Source: Leptobrachium leishanense (taxonomy: Eukaryota; Chordata; Amphibia; Anura; Megophryidae). From it: a DNA stretch of 64,000 bases. Location of the stretch: NCBI GenBank assembly GCA_009667805.1, contig CM019067.1:62168637-62232636 (forward strand). Direction: 5' to 3'. Each line of letters starts with the position of its first letter. The stretch's first letter is position 1. The notes beneath the pieces are model-generated. The model worked only from the letters and a program-made list of their open reading frames with translations, did not search any database and had not been told where the DNA came from. Below are positions 34,034 to 46,278 of the stretch, piece after piece. The translations under genes were made by a program, and so were the position numbers.

Positions 34034-34970
34034 TTAACCCTTTCGCTGCTGAGGCATTTCACGCCTGTGTGCTGAGCTCATTTTTACTGGTTTCGCTCAT
34101 TATGTTTAAGTGTGTTTTGAAGCCTTATTTTATTATATGACCCAGACTATTATATATCGTTCTTTCCGGCAGACATGGCAGATTCATAATATATCATTAT
34201 TATATGTATACGTCATGTCCTGTCTGTATATTATAACAAAAAATGCAATAAAATTCGAATTTTCAAAAATTTACAAAGTGTAAAGTGTTTTTTTTCACAT
34301 TTTAACATTCAAGAATTTGCGGTTATATTTTCTATGGGTTGCGCTTGTTAAAAAAAATTAGAAATGGGGTCTTGTTACATTTTTATGGGGGAAAATTACA
34401 CGATTTTTAACAAACGCACCCCATACAAAAATTGTTAGTGCAGCATCATTGTTCACATTATAATTGAAATGGGAACAATATTGCTGCATTAACAAAAAAA
34501 AAATTGTTTATTTTTTTTATAATTTTTTAAAATATTTTTTTAATTTTTATTTTTTATTTATTATTAACATTTACATGATCATGTTTGGTATCGTTGGAAA
34601 GGCCATGCTCTGGCCGATCCAACAATATCAAACATTAACCCCTAGCTGCCACGGATCGGGAGATAGGGGGTTCATTGGAACCCTCTATCTCCACCATTGG
34701 TGGCAACTAGGGGTTACCTCCAGGACTGACATCATCGCGCTATGCACGATGACGCCAGTCGTCAGGGCGAGTTCCCGGAAGCTTGGCCGACATCCATGAT
34801 GTCGGCCAGCTCTGGGAGAGGATCACGATTCGGCGCTTTTCGGCTCCGAATCGTGATCCGGCACCCAAGGGGTTAAAGCCAGGTACGGTTTGGAAGGGCA
34901 GGCATGTCCGTAGCACAGAAGGTGCACTTGGCAGGACGCGCTGAGCGCGTCCTTAGCAGCCAAGTGGTTA
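34034..34970 (+). mobile_element. Long MITE of the AACCCTTTCGCTGCTGAGG family
   Basis: From TTAACCCTTTCGCTGCTGAGG to GCGTCCTTAGCAGCCAAGTGGTTA. Its interior, in reverse order, matches 35951-37157 (for example TAACCCCTAGCTGCCACGGAT and ATGTCGGCCAGCTC). Non-coding. The frame at 34464-34799 crosses it by chance. Confidence 0.75.
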
Positions 34971-35094
34971 AAAAATAAAAAGGGGTTTTACAAAAAATAA
35001 AAATAATAAATAGTCTAAAAAAAAGAAGTAAAAAACAAATTCCATTCATTACATTGAAACCTATTGGATCCCCCTGTTTAAACCTGTCAAATTT

Positions 35095-35420
35095 AACTCC
35101 TTAAGGACGGGCAGGTGTCACCCGTCAGGAGTGAGTTAACGTCGGCAAGGTGTACAGGCACACCTTGCCATCAGGTGCCACGTGGGCCGCTGATTTCAAC
35201 CCGCCCCGCAGCCGACGCGTGACGTGAGTCATTGGCTGTAGGGGGACGCCTGGGTTCAGGCTGTCTCTTTGCAGCCAACTGCGCACGGCAAGCGCCAGCT
35301 GTGGGGAGGAGCCTAGGCGGCCCATTGAAGACATCGGGGTGTACCTGTATGCCCTGCGTCTTCAAGAGGCCCACCCGCTGCGAGAACGGCATAGAATGTC
35401 CTGCAGCGGGAAAGGGTTAA
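35095..35420. repeat. CG-rich repeat block, unassigned
   Basis: TTAAGGACGGGCAGGTGTCACC ... GAAAGGGTTAAACC. Similar in style to MITE interiors; frames across it are chance. Confidence 0.4.
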
Positions 35421-35650
35421 ACCGCGAAAATCAGGCGGACTGTGAATAGACAAATCGATAGTTTTCAATGGTACAATGTCGGTGCCACCAAATTGCACCG
35501 AATTGTGGTGAATTGCATTGTCTTTTGCTGTCAATTTCCCTGTATTTGGCGAAATGACAGCTTTGTGAATAGACAAATTGCCCCGAATTGCACCTACAGT
35601 GAATTTGGTGCAATTCAGTGCATAATTCAGTGCGACATGTCAATGGTTAA

Positions 35651-35950
35651 TTGAAGCGCAGAGATATTGGAGAGTTCCAGCACTTGTTATTTTAGGACTA
35701 GAGCTCTGCTGTATGCTGATAATGCAAACTCCATGTGACTTTTGCGACATAAGGGATGCCATCTAGAGTTTGCAACCTTTCATCCCAGCAATATTTCTGT
35801 AATTGTTGTAATTGTTAGGAACTATTCCTTGATGCTTAAACCGTCTGCCTTCATATATGTACTCCAATAAATGAGAAATACTTATTTAAAATAAATGACA
35901 GAGAAACAGTTGATTACCTAGAAATAGAGATCACGTTTTACTTAAAATCA
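35651..35950. other. No recognised feature
   Basis: Non-coding. Confidence 0.45.
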
Positions 35951-37157
35951 TTAACCACTTCAATGCGGAGGACGCGCTCAGCGCGTCCTCCGCATGGCTG
36001 CTGGTATGCGGAGGACGCGCTGAGCGCGTCCTCCCTTTGGGGTTCGCTGGCCCCCCCGGTGCGGGCTGACATCCTCGATGTCAGCCCAGCATCCGGAACC
36101 GCAGCCGCTGAAATTAGGTGTCATCGCGGCAGCGCGATGACACCTAATTCAGGCGCCCCCCGCATGTGCGGAGGAGGCGCCTGAAAGGGAGGGGGGGAGG
36201 TCCTTCGGACCTCTCTCCCTCCCGATCGGCGGCGTTGCGGGGGTTAACCCAGGCACCATTTGGAAGGGCACAGCCTGCCCTTCCAAATGGTGCCTGGCAT
36301 TAACCCCTGGGGAGCTGGATCGCGAATCGGCGTTGAAAAGCGCCGGTTCGTGATCCTTTCCCGGAGCTGGCCGACATCTTGGATGTCGGCCAAGCCTCTG
36401 GGAACTCCCCCTGAGGACTGGCATAGCACGATGATGCCAGTCCTAGAGTTAACCCCTAACTGCCACCAACGGTGGAGATAGGGAGTTCCAATGAACTCCC
36501 TATCTCCCGATCCGTGGCAGCTAGGGGTTAAAGTTTGGTATGGTTGGATTGGCCAGAGCATGGCCGTTCCAACGATACCAAACTCGAATGTGAAAAAAGT
36601 TTTTTAAAAAAAATAAAAATTTAAATTAAAAATAAAAATATATTTTAAAAAAATTATAAAAAAAAAATAAACATTTATTTTTCTTTTTTTTGGTTCGTTA
36701 ATGCAGCAATATTGTTCCCATTTCAATTATAATGTGAACAATGATGCTGCACTAACGATTTTTGTATGCGGTGCGTTTGTTAAAAATCGCGTAATTTTCC
36801 CCAAAAAAAAATGTAACGAGACCCCATCTCTAATTTTTTGAACAAGCGCACCCCATACAAAATATAACCGCAATTGCTCGCATGTTAAAATGTGAAAAAA
36901 AACACTTTACACGTTGTAAATTATTGAAAATACATATTTTATTGCATTTTTTGTTATAATATACAGACATGACATAACGTATACATATAATAATGACATA
37001 TTATGAATCTACCGAGTCTGACGGAAAGAACGATATATAATATGTCTGGGTAATATACTAAAATAAGCCTTCAAAACACGTTTAAACATGATGAGCAAAA
37101 CCGGTAAAAATGACCTCAGCACAGAGGTGTGAAAAGCCTCAGCAGCGAAAGGGTTAA
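35951..37157 (-). mobile_element. Long MITE, most complete copy of the AACCCTTTCGCTGCTGAGG family
   Basis: Starts TTAACCACTTCAATGCGGAGG, ends CTCAGCAGCGAAAGGGTTAA. Short hairpins lie inside, such as GGACGCGCTCAGCGCGTCC (35969), CATTTGGAAGGGCA with its inverse (36258-36295), and ACATCTTGGATGT (36373). Fragments occur at 21769, 54861 and 61147. No coding frame. Confidence 0.78.
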
Positions 37158-38786
37158 TATGTTTAAAATAAAAAAAATCCAAAAGATGTTTTTCTCTCAT
37201 TCACCAGTCCAGAGGAAGGTGAAAAACTTGGCCATATCTCTAGTAGTACGTCTGCAGCAAAAAATTCCTTCCTGACCCCATAATAAGGCGGCCGGCTATA
37301 CAGTAACTCTGTCCCTGGACTTAAATAGTATTTATTTACAGATACATAAATCAAGGTTAAGCAAACTTGGCCCTCCAGATGTTTTGGAGGGCCAAGGTTG
37401 CTTAACCTTGATTTAAGTCCAGGCCTAGAAGCTTATCCTCCTGACTTTTCATCTGATTCCCTGTGTACCGAACCATTGGCTTTCCTTAATGACTCCGCTA
37501 GCTTGCTACCTGCCCGGGACCCACGGCTTACCTTTTAGACTTTGTGACAGAATTACCAATTTGGATACCCTGCCTTCAAGAACCCCTGTGCTTCCAAGAA
37601 CCCATGTGCTTCCAAGATCCACTGTGCCTCCAAGTCTCCTGTGCCACCAAGAGCCCCTGTGCCTCCAAGTCTCCTGTCATTCCTTTTCCTGTCCCACCTG
37701 TCTTCAGTATGTTCCCTGCTGTGTTGCCCCTGTGGTGTCTTGTGCCCTATTCCTCCCTTCCCCTGTGGTCAGCTCTATTCTTGTCCTTTCCCCTGCTTAG
37801 GTGTAATTAAATAACACCTGGTTTATAGGCCTTACTCAACATTAGTCAGTCTTCACTGCATCCTGGGCTCGTACCCTCGCCCACCTCCAGACACGAACAT
37901 GACACATCCCTGGAGTTGTTCCTAATGCCTTGAGTTGCTCCTCTCTTCTCAGTCCTGAAAAGACAGAGTTCAGCGAGTGCAAGCCCTAGGTTCTATGCTA
38001 ACCTGTCTATTATGATATTAGATGGCATCACTCTTCTGTAACATCATACATGGCCATGTGGGCAGCAGGTCTCAGCCAATGCACTTATACAGTAAAACAT
38101 ATAACAATATGGAGAATAAAGGCCTCACTAAGATAATTTTTTAATTTAGGACTTTTTAGTAATTCACTTCTAAAAGCTGCATTTCCACATGGATTTCCAA
38201 AAGATTTATTTTCATCAGTTACTGTCTCATGACAAGAGCAGGGCCAGCTCTCGTGTTTGAAGGGCCCGGTGCAATGTACAAAGCAGGGCCACCTTCTCTT
38301 GTGTTTTTTTTTGTATTTTTAGAGAATATTTTTCATTCCAATTTCAGCAAACACATATTAAATTAATCAGAATCAGGGGTCAAATCAAGCAGGAACATGT
38401 GGAAAAAAAATCCTTCATGGCCCCATATTAAGGCGGCCAGCTACACAGTAAAATGTAATGTAATTTTCATTTTTCCTTTAATTTCAAAGCAAAATTATGT
38501 AAAATGTTTCATAGTGATGGTTAAAATCACAAAATCAGTCTTCACGTCATATTCCCACAGCTTTTTGGGTGGCAGCGCACACTGCTAGCATTCAGCCCCA
38601 CTTTATAAAAAGAACATTCCAAAAAATGATATACCTTTGAAGTCCCACATACCCATGTAAAAAATATGTAGAGGTTTTCAGTTTCCTTTGAAAGCCCATT
38701 AAAGTGTAAGCTCATCTGCCAACATTAAAGCAATCTTCAGTGAGGTGAGTCCTAAATATAAGCCATCACTTTTGGCTGCTTCACGT
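37158..38786. other. Repeat-like but unassigned, no gene
   Basis: At 37355-37415 a small palindrome (GGCCCTCCAGATGTTTTGGAGGGCC) is a remnant of the CCTCCAGATGTTTTGGAAC MITE type. At 37570-37680 CCCTGTGCTTCCAAGAACC-like words repeat five or six times. The open frame there (37489-37800) has no domain. Confidence 0.4.
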
Positions 38787-39251
38787 TAAAGGGACACTCT
38801 AAGCATTCTAACCACTTAATGTATCTTGAGGGGTCATAGTGACCCGAGTCCCTTCCTAGGGGGGTTCTCAGAGGGCTGATTCGGCCCTCAAGTACAAGAG
38901 ATTAAGCTCCACCCTAAAGCTGAGTTCACTAAGCAGTGATTTCAGCTTCTGATGCATTCCCAGAAACAGGACTCTTTTGGGAACCTAGGTAACATCAATG
39001 GCTCTCAAGGCGCTTGGAATGAAAGCCATTGGATTGACTGGACACTTACTCAAGCCGTTCATGTGACTGCTGTGCAAAAGAGGAAGCCAGCAGCATGTCA
39101 TGCCCGGAAGAGCACTGATGGGACCCTGGAACAAAGGTGGGCTCTTAGATCACTGATATAAAGGGTCAAAACAGGAGAGGAGGGTGCGGAGTCAGGAAGG
39201 GTTTTTGTTTTAGCCCTAGTCGCCCCCCCTTTAACCCTAAAGTATTCCTTT
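38787..39251. mobile_element. MITE with AAAGGGACACTCTAAGCA ends
   Basis: Left end AAAGGGACACTCTAAGCATT; right end CTAAAGTATTCCTTT (39237-39251). Same terminal type as the nested element at 8081-8530. Confidence 0.68.
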
Positions 39252-39713
39252 GAATACATAGTTGGATTCCATTTAAAACCAGCACCAAACCCACCAATGT
39301 TAGTTTTTGTTTAGAGTGGGGACATTATACATGAAGTAAGTGCTGTCCAGATGACAATCATTTTGTTCTTCTTGATAAATGTTTTTATTTGTCAAGCTTT
39401 TTTGAAAGATTTAAAGAGATTCATGGTGCTGCTGGCAGTATATACAGTAGAATATATTTAGATTTAAGAACATTAGAAATCAGTTTTGTAAATCCTCCTA
39501 ATAGGAGTGTATTACCATGGGTGATTAGATATATAAGTACATATTGTATATATACACTTAATGCACCTGGAATGGGACGCACTCACAGGCCCATCATTAA
39601 ATAATCATGTTTCGGCTCCTTCTGTGCCTTTATAATAATAAATAAATATATATATATAGTGAACAGGTCTGTGGGTTCTCTGTTATACATCATTGACTCC
39701 ATTAACACATTGG

Positions 39714-40605
39714 GGGTTATTCAAAATTCAAAGAGATCTGAATTGTGGCCGAAAGGTAACTGAACACTGAAATTCAGCGTATGCTTACCTTTCCTGTCCA
39801 TTCGGCTATTCAGAGAGCAGGCAGTTTGCCAAATCTTGGTGAATTGCCTGCACGTATGGTGCCTGTTCGAGGGCAGTGAAATCCCCATAGAGAAGCAATG
39901 CTTCTTCTATTCAGAGAACACCAAACAGCAGGGAAAAGTTGACGAAATGCCCTGCTGTTCAGTGGTTTCATTCGACAGGTTTATTCAGGAGAATCCCATA
40001 GGCTTCAATGTTAAAAATATTCCCGTTTTAATTCAATATCTAATAAACCGTTTATTATAATATTCTGCAGTAAAAAGTTTCTTTATTTTTAGATTTTTTT
40101 AGGATCTTTTAGGCATTTTTTCGGATTTTGTTGGCAAATATTTTTTCCCATTTTTTTTTAAATCGTTTTTTATTTTTTCTGTAACTGCCCTTTTTATTAT
40201 CATTCATTGGATCTTGGGTGTAAATTCCAGACATTTTCTTTCAGTAGTTTTTTTGGAAACAGCGTTTCAAATTTCAAACTTTTTTTTTCTTTTCACCTCA
40301 TTCATCTCCGTTTCAGGTTCTTCCGGCTGCTGCTCTGCGCTGTGATCGGCGGCTAGTCGAGTTTCTCCGGTGCGTTCGGCGGGGTTAATCCAGCTGTCTC
40401 TGCGGGTTTCAGTGAGTGTTCGGCGGGTTTTGCAGTGAGTGTTTGTCGGGTTTGCGGCGGGTTTTCCCTGCAGTACGGTGGCCCTGTGGTGCTTGCTGAA
40501 TACACTGCAGGGTCGGCGAACTAGGATCGACGAATCGCGCCAAATTGAAGGGAACGAAAGGTCACTGAACGTGCGGTGCCTTTTCGATTCTCTTCGAATA
40601 CCCCT
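39714..40605. mobile_element. 0.9-kb MITE, CAGGGTTATTCAAAGAG family
   Basis: Collinear with 19816-20709 across its whole length (GGTTATTCAAAATTCAAAGAG at the left, TCTTCGAATACCCCTG at the right). Confidence 0.8.
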
Positions 40606-40677
40606 GATTTTTTTTCTTCTTTTGCTGTTTATTTACTATATTTAAAAACATGTTAGGACTGGTGTATCCAGTAATTG

Positions 40678-41165
40678 GGGTCTATTCACAACGTACAAAA
40701 ATTGAAAGCAATTTTTGTGCTTTGTAGCTTGGCCCATTTTGGCTCACTTCATCGATTTCATTTCACCGAAAATTCTGTGAATTCATATGTATTGAATGGT
40801 CACCAAAGTTTGCCGAAATTGGAGTCACCGAAGCAGTTATTGGACGTCGGAGAAAACCGCAGAATTTTGCCAGTAACCAAGAATTGCACCATATTGGCAT
40901 CGAATCCTAGAGTGTCAGCTAAAGACTTACAGAAATCTCTGGCACGTGCTAACATTTTTGTTGACACATCTACAATAAGGAAAACATTAAGCAAAAATGG
41001 AGTACATGGGAGGACACCACAGAGGAAGCCATTGCTGTGCAAAAAGAATATTGCAGCACATTTGAAGTTTGCAAAAGAGCACCTGGATTGCACCCTATGT
41101 TGCTGTCAATTTGCCTGTATTTGGCAAATTGTCAGATTTGTGAACAGACGAATGGCCATGATTGG
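40678..41165. mobile_element. MITE (GGGGTCTATTCACAA family) containing a Tc1 fragment
   Basis: The left block matches 33587-33760. The right block (41098-41165, CTGTCAATTTGCCTGTATTTGGC) matches 35535-35560. Between them lies coding-derived Tc1 sequence instead of the normal interior. Confidence 0.72.
40860..41095 (+). pseudogene. Tc1-like transposase fragment inside a MITE
   Basis: The plus-strand frame reads NPRVSAKDLQKSLARANIFV, DTSTIRKTLSKNGVHGRTPQ and KNIAAHLKFAKEHLD. This is the second helix-turn-helix and linker of a Tc1 transposase, from a different Tc1 lineage than the relic at 4345-5426. It has no start, no catalytic domain and no inverted repeats of its own. It is open for about 80 codons. 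Confidence 0.85.
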
Positions 41166-41194
41166 TGAAATATGCCGTTAGCTGCATTTTAGAG

Positions 41195-41276
41195 GCTTGT
41201 TTTATTTTTTTGAGAAAGTATTTTACCAGTAAGGATACATTGAGATTTCTCTCGTTTTGAAGTATGTCCTGGGTGG
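41195..41276. repeat. Dispersed repeat, CATTGAGATTTCTCTCGTTT type
   Basis: Second copy of 17510-17583. It ends at the hAT target duplication CTGGGTGG. Confidence 0.55.
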
Positions 41277-41509
41277 TAGACATGTGCATTCGTTTTAGTA
41301 CTAAAGCGATTTAGTCCGAATTTTGGGATAATTTAGTTTTAGTATGACTCAAGAGAAACGAAACTGCTCAGTACAAAAAACCAAAGAAACTAAAATAAAA
41401 TGCACTACATTTTAGTTTCAGTCCTTTTTGTGATATTATATTGATGAGTGAAGGAGACCAGCAATGAAGAGCGCAACATCGCAACATCCGAAGTTCTGCA
41501 CCCTCCACA

Positions 41510-41670
41510 TGCCAATGCAGGAGGATGTTCTATACAGAGAGGGACATTAATTCAGGAGGATGTTCTATATATTATACAGAGAGGGGTATTAATTAATGCA
41601 GGTGGATGTTGTATACATTATACAGAGAGGGGTATTAATTAATGCAGGAGGATGTTCTAAACATTATACA
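41510..41670. repeat. Tandem repeat, about 50-60 bp units
   Basis: Units GCAGGAGGATGTTCTATACA TTATACAGAGAGGGGTATTAATTAAT, about three and a half copies of uneven length. Confidence 0.75.
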
Positions 41671-41942
41671 GAGAAGAGCCTTTTTTTTTTTTTAGCCCTT
41701 TAAATCCAGTGGCTGTGAGCGCGGAGATCGGCTGCTTGTTACATTATCTCTCAGTACAATGTATCAGGCTCAGCTGTTACAGTAACTGACTGCTGCTCAT
41801 CACAGCGCTCAGAGTTTCAGTAAAACAAGGAAATAATATTGTTCTAACGTCTTATATATAAAAATATTATTTACTAGTTTTACTGAAACTCTGAGCGCTG
41901 TGATGAGCAGCAGTCAGTTACTGTAACAGCTTTGCCTGACAC

Positions 41943-42070
41943 GGGGCAGTATTACAATGTTGGTGCTAACTTAACCAGAGCTGTTGTAACTGAAAACCTC
42001 CATAGGCTATAATAGCTCTGGGAAGTTTACAACAGCTCTGGTTAAGTTAGCACCAGCTATATAATATGGC
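41943..42070. repeat. Small palindromic MITE (GTTGGTGCTAACTTAACCAGAGC)
   Basis: Inverted halves around CCTCCATAGGCTATAATAGC. Same family as 47721-47850 and 51606-51731. It lies within the right arm of the hAT foldback. Confidence 0.78.
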
Positions 42071-42144
42071 CCACATTGTGCTGAGAGTGAGAGATACTGT
42101 AACAAGCAGCGATCTCAGCCCTCTGAGGAGCCACTATAATAGTA

Positions 42145-42171
42145 CCGTATTTTTCGGACCATAAGGCGCAC
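42145..42171. repeat. pogo left terminal inverted repeat
   Basis: 27 bp, an exact inverse of 43900-43926. Confidence 0.96.
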
Positions 42172-42390
42172 CGGGTTATAAGGCGCAATATCAATGATCG
42201 ACTGCTAACGGGTTTATTTTCATACATAAAGCGCACCGGGTTATAAGGCGCATTAAATGAAACAAAACTCTGATAAATCAAATTTTATTCAACTCTTTAT
42301 TCAACTCTTTCACAATAACCATAAAATGGTCTTTCACAATAACTCAACATTGTTCAGTAAAATAAAATACAAAATACACACTTTTTCAGT

Positions 42391-43680
42391 TTATTCCTCT
42401 ACCGCAAATCCATCAAATTCTTCATCTTCAGTGTCTGAGTTTAACAGTTGGGCGATTTCAGCATCAAGCACGCCCGGATCCCTCTCATCATTTTCATCAT
42501 TATCCGAGTCAGTCTCGTTGCTGGTACTTAGCTGTTCAGTGATAATTCCGGCCTTCCTGAAAGCTCGGATGACACTGGAGACTGATACCTTCGACCAGGC
42601 ATCCACGATCCACTGGCAGATAGTGGCGTAACTCGCCCGGCGTTGCCTCCCTGTCTTGGTGAATGTGTGTTCGCCTTCTGTCATCCAATGCTCCCACGCA
42701 GCTCGCAATTTAACTTTAAATGACCTGTTGACACCAATATCTAGCGGCTGGAGTTGTTTGGTTAATCCACCCGGTATGATGGCAAGCACCGAATTAGTTT
42801 TCTTCACTTGGGTTTTGACAGTATCGGTCAGATGGGCGCGCATGGAGTCACAGATCAATAGGGACGGAGATTTGTGGAAAAAGCCATCCGGTCTCTTGAC
42901 GTAAACCTCTCTCAGCCACTCACTCATCTTCTCCTCATCCATCCAGCCCTTCGGGTTAGCCTTGATGATGACGCCAACCGGAAACTTTTCTTTTGGCAAA
43001 GTCTTCCTCTTGAAAATTACCATGGGTGGTAGTTTCTGGCCATTAGCCTGGCAACCGAGAACTACAGTGAAGGATGACTTCTCGTTTCCTGTGGTGCGTA
43101 TAGATACTGTACTGGTCCCTGTTTTCTCGACAGTACGGTTTACGGGGATATCAAAGGTGAGGGGGACCTCGTCCATGTTGGTGATGTGTTCTGGCCGGAT
43201 CTTCTTCTCATTGATTTTGTTCTTGCAGTAGGTGTGGAAAATGGCCATCTTTTCTTCGTAATCCTTTGGTAGTTGCTGCGAGATAGTAGTTCTTGTGCGG
43301 ATGGAGAGATTACGCCTTTTCATAAAGCGGAAGCACCAAGAGGGACCTCCTCGAAAGTCGTTGATCTCCATGTCGCGTGCTATCGCTGTTGCTTTGAGTC
43401 GAATAGAGACAGTAGAGACGCTTCTACCTGCGGTTCTCTGTTCAATAACCCACTGTTCAATTTTGTCCTCCAACTGTGGCCACCTTGCTTTGTTTCCTCG
43501 GAAACTCAGTTTGGTCTTCTTTACCTGGTGCAGGGCGTCTTCTTGCTTCCTCCACTTCCGTACCATTGATTCATTAATGTTGAATTCTCTCGCAGCTGCT
43601 CGATTTCCATGTTGTACTGCATGACTGATAGCGTTGAGTTTGAAATCCGCTTCGTAAGCATGTCTCTTAACGGGAGCCAT
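42391..43680 (-). CDS. pogo/Tigger-type transposase, intact (429 aa)
   Basis: The enzyme would bind the element's inverted repeats and move it by cut and paste. The start is set at 43680 (MAPVKRHAYEADFKL) because recognisable domain sequence begins there. An open extension to 43746 exists, with an ATG at 43731. Residues 5-50 are a Brinker/CENP-B-like helix-turn-helix (FNINESMVRKWRKQED). About 70-130 is a second CENP-B/Tc5-type helix-turn-helix. A DDE_1 catalytic domain follows, with Asp170 (TNMDEVPLTFD), Asp278 (LLICDSMRAHL) and Asp314 (KQLQPLDIGVN), a DD35D spacing. The C-terminal 35 residues are acidic and Ser-rich (SDTEDEEF). No stop or frameshift. It could also be a domesticated gene, but its place between perfect inverted repeats argues for a young transposon. 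Confidence 0.93.
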   Translation of the reverse strand: MAPVKRHAYEADFKLNAISHAVQHGNRAAAREFNINESMVRKWRKQEDALHQVKKTKLSFRGNKARWPQLEDKIEQWVIEQRTAGRSVSTVSIRLKATAIARDMEINDFRGGPSWCFRFMKRRNLSIRTRTTISQQLPKDYEEKMAIFHTYCKNKINEKKIRPEHITNMDEVPLTFDIPVNRTVEKTGTSTVSIRTTGNEKSSFTVVLGCQANGQKLPPMVIFKRKTLPKEKFPVGVIIKANPKGWMDEEKMSEWLREVYVKRPDGFFHKSPSLLICDSMRAHLTDTVKTQVKKTNSVLAIIPGGLTKQLQPLDIGVNRSFKVKLRAAWEHWMTEGEHTFTKTGRQRRASYATICQWIVDAWSKVSVSSVIRAFRKAGIITEQLSTSNETDSDNDENDERDPGVLDAEIAQLLNSDTEDEEFDGFAVEE

Positions 43681-43899
43681 TTTTGGGGCAGCGGGTATAG
43701 AAAATGAATGCACACACCTCCTGACTACCATGACCGTAATGCTCAATCCAAGCAGTGCAGCTTCGTAGCTTACCGTACCTAAAACATTGACAGGTTTTTG
43801 AGCGCCAAATCAGTTCTAGGTCAGAAAACACAGCCATACATTAGGCGCACCGCAGTATAAGGCGCACTGTCGATTTGTGAGAAAATTTAAGGATTTTAA

Positions 43900-43926
43900 G
43901 TGCGCCTTATGGTCCGAAAAATACGG
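43900..43926. repeat. pogo right terminal inverted repeat
   Basis: 27 bp, exact inverse of 42145-42171. The transposase start lies about 220 bp inward, so its promoter must be within this end. Confidence 0.96.
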
Positions 43927-44078
43927 TAATTGTATCCACTGGTTTTCGGATGAATGAAATTAGTTTTCATACTAAAGAACTGAAAACGAATTTCTTTAGC
44001 AACTAAATAAATTGCATTTTAGTACTAATGCATTAGTTCCAAACGAAATTTTGTGCTGTGCACATGTCTACTGGGTGG

Positions 44079-44185
44079 TGAGTATGTACCGTTAGGTGTC
44101 TTGCCCAAGGACACTTACTGGAGAGGTTGCTCCACAGGCTCTCTCCATGCAGAGCGGTGACATTACCTCTACTCCACCCAGCCGG
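44079..44185 (-). mobile_element. SINE head fragment, inverted
   Basis: The inverse of the first tRNA-like unit and linker of the SINE at 9037 (GTGTCTTGCCCAAGGACACTTACTGGAGAGG ... TTACCTCTACTCCACCCAGCC). Truncated. Confidence 0.72.
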
Positions 44186-44299
44186 TACAGGTTAATGAAT
44201 AATCCCTATTAACCCTTTGCATTTTTTTTCTCTCATTTTGATGCATTGATCCTGGTGTTTAACCCCCTCCACACAACTCAAGTGTCCAACACTGACTGT

Positions 44300-44415
44300 A
44301 CAGCACGGGGCAGCGACCTTGCCCCTCCAGACGTTTTGGAACTACCTCTCCCAGGATGCTCAGCCGCTCATTAGCTTGACTGTACATCACGAGAGGACCA
44401 AGGTTGCTGAGCCTG
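44300..44415. mobile_element. hAT-like MITE remnant (CCTCCAGACGTTTTGGAAC)
   Basis: CCTTGCCCCTCCAGACGTTTTGGAACTACC...GGATGCTCAGCC with a partial inverse, ACCAAGGTTGCTGAGCC. Related fragments at 46630-46705 and 48676-48755. Confidence 0.55.
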
Positions 44416-44559
44416 GAGCACAGGGAGGGATGCTGTGTGAAGGAGGAGGAGGAGCCGCAGACGTGGACAGGTCTCCAGTCTATAGTGAGGGCGGAGTGAT
44501 CTCTACAGGCGTGTGATAGAAGGTGAGGCCGAGTCATAAGCCACACCCCCTAGCCGTAT

Positions 44560-44783
44560 GGCATAGCTCGGCGACCATAGGTAGTGGGAGTGGCATCGCC
44601 GCTTTTTTTTTTTTCTCCACGAAGGAATGCCTGACTGTGGTTGGTGCATTGGGCGGTCTTTTTCCTACGTCACTCTGTTAGCGCCCAGGGTCCGGCCTCC
44701 TGTGCTTGCGCTGTCCTCTTCCCCCCGGCGTGTCAGTCAGTCAGTCCCTGTCGTGAGGGTAGCTGAGCTCGGCGGCGGGCGTC
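44560..44783 (+). promoter_or_regulatory. TMEM64 promoter / start of CpG island
   Basis: CpG density rises here and stays high through exon 1. Within 25 bp lie an inverted CCAAT box (ATTGG, 44648-44652), an overlapping GC box (GGGCGG, 44651-44656) and a half-CRE/ATF site (TACGTCA, 44666-44672). There is no TATA box. This fits a broad housekeeping-type promoter. The transcription start is inferred to lie between about 44680 and 44780; that is not shown by the sequence. Confidence 0.6.

Positions 44784-46278
<1,495 letters not shown>

Larger units (their letters stand above)
33587..35650. mobile_element. MITE family GGGGTCTATTCACAA, split by another element
   Basis: The left part (33587-33860) starts GGGGTCTATTCACAAAGCACC and has the blocks GGTCACCATATTTTG and GGAGTCACCAAAGCAGTTAT. 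The right part (about 35420-35650) has CTGTGAATAGACAAATCGA and GTCAATTTCCCTGTATTTGGC. The same blocks flank 40678-41165. A long foldback-family element lies between them at 34034-34970. The exact right border is uncertain. Confidence 0.6.
42145..43926 (-). mobile_element. Structurally complete pogo/Tigger-type DNA transposon
   Basis: A 1,782-bp element with perfect 27-bp inverted repeats at 42145-42171 and 43900-43926 (starting CCGTATTTTTCGGACCATAA). TA flanks both ends (42143-42144; 43927-43928), as expected for Tc1/mariner-superfamily insertion. A related GCGCACCGGGTTATAAGGCG motif occurs subterminally. It carries one long uninterrupted transposase frame on the minus strand. Every visible structural requirement for mobility is present. 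Confidence 0.95.
41277..44070. mobile_element. hAT foldback element, 8-bp duplication, host of the pogo insertion
   Basis: Ends TAGACATGTGCATTCG and GTGCACATGTCTA. Exact CTGGGTGG duplications lie at 41269-41276 and 44071-44078. Long internal inverted arms pair 41690-41830 with 41875-42140 (for example CTGCTCATCACAGCGCTCAG against CTGAGCGCTGTGATGAGCAG). An array of AATGCAGGAGGATGTTCTATA units sits at 41510-41670. Without the pogo element and its TA the element is about 1.0 kb. Non-coding itself. Confidence 0.87.

Noticed and set aside
37489..37800. 103-codon Pro/Cys-rich frame
   Set aside because: Follows a short local repeat of CCTGTGCCTCCAAG type; no family recognised.
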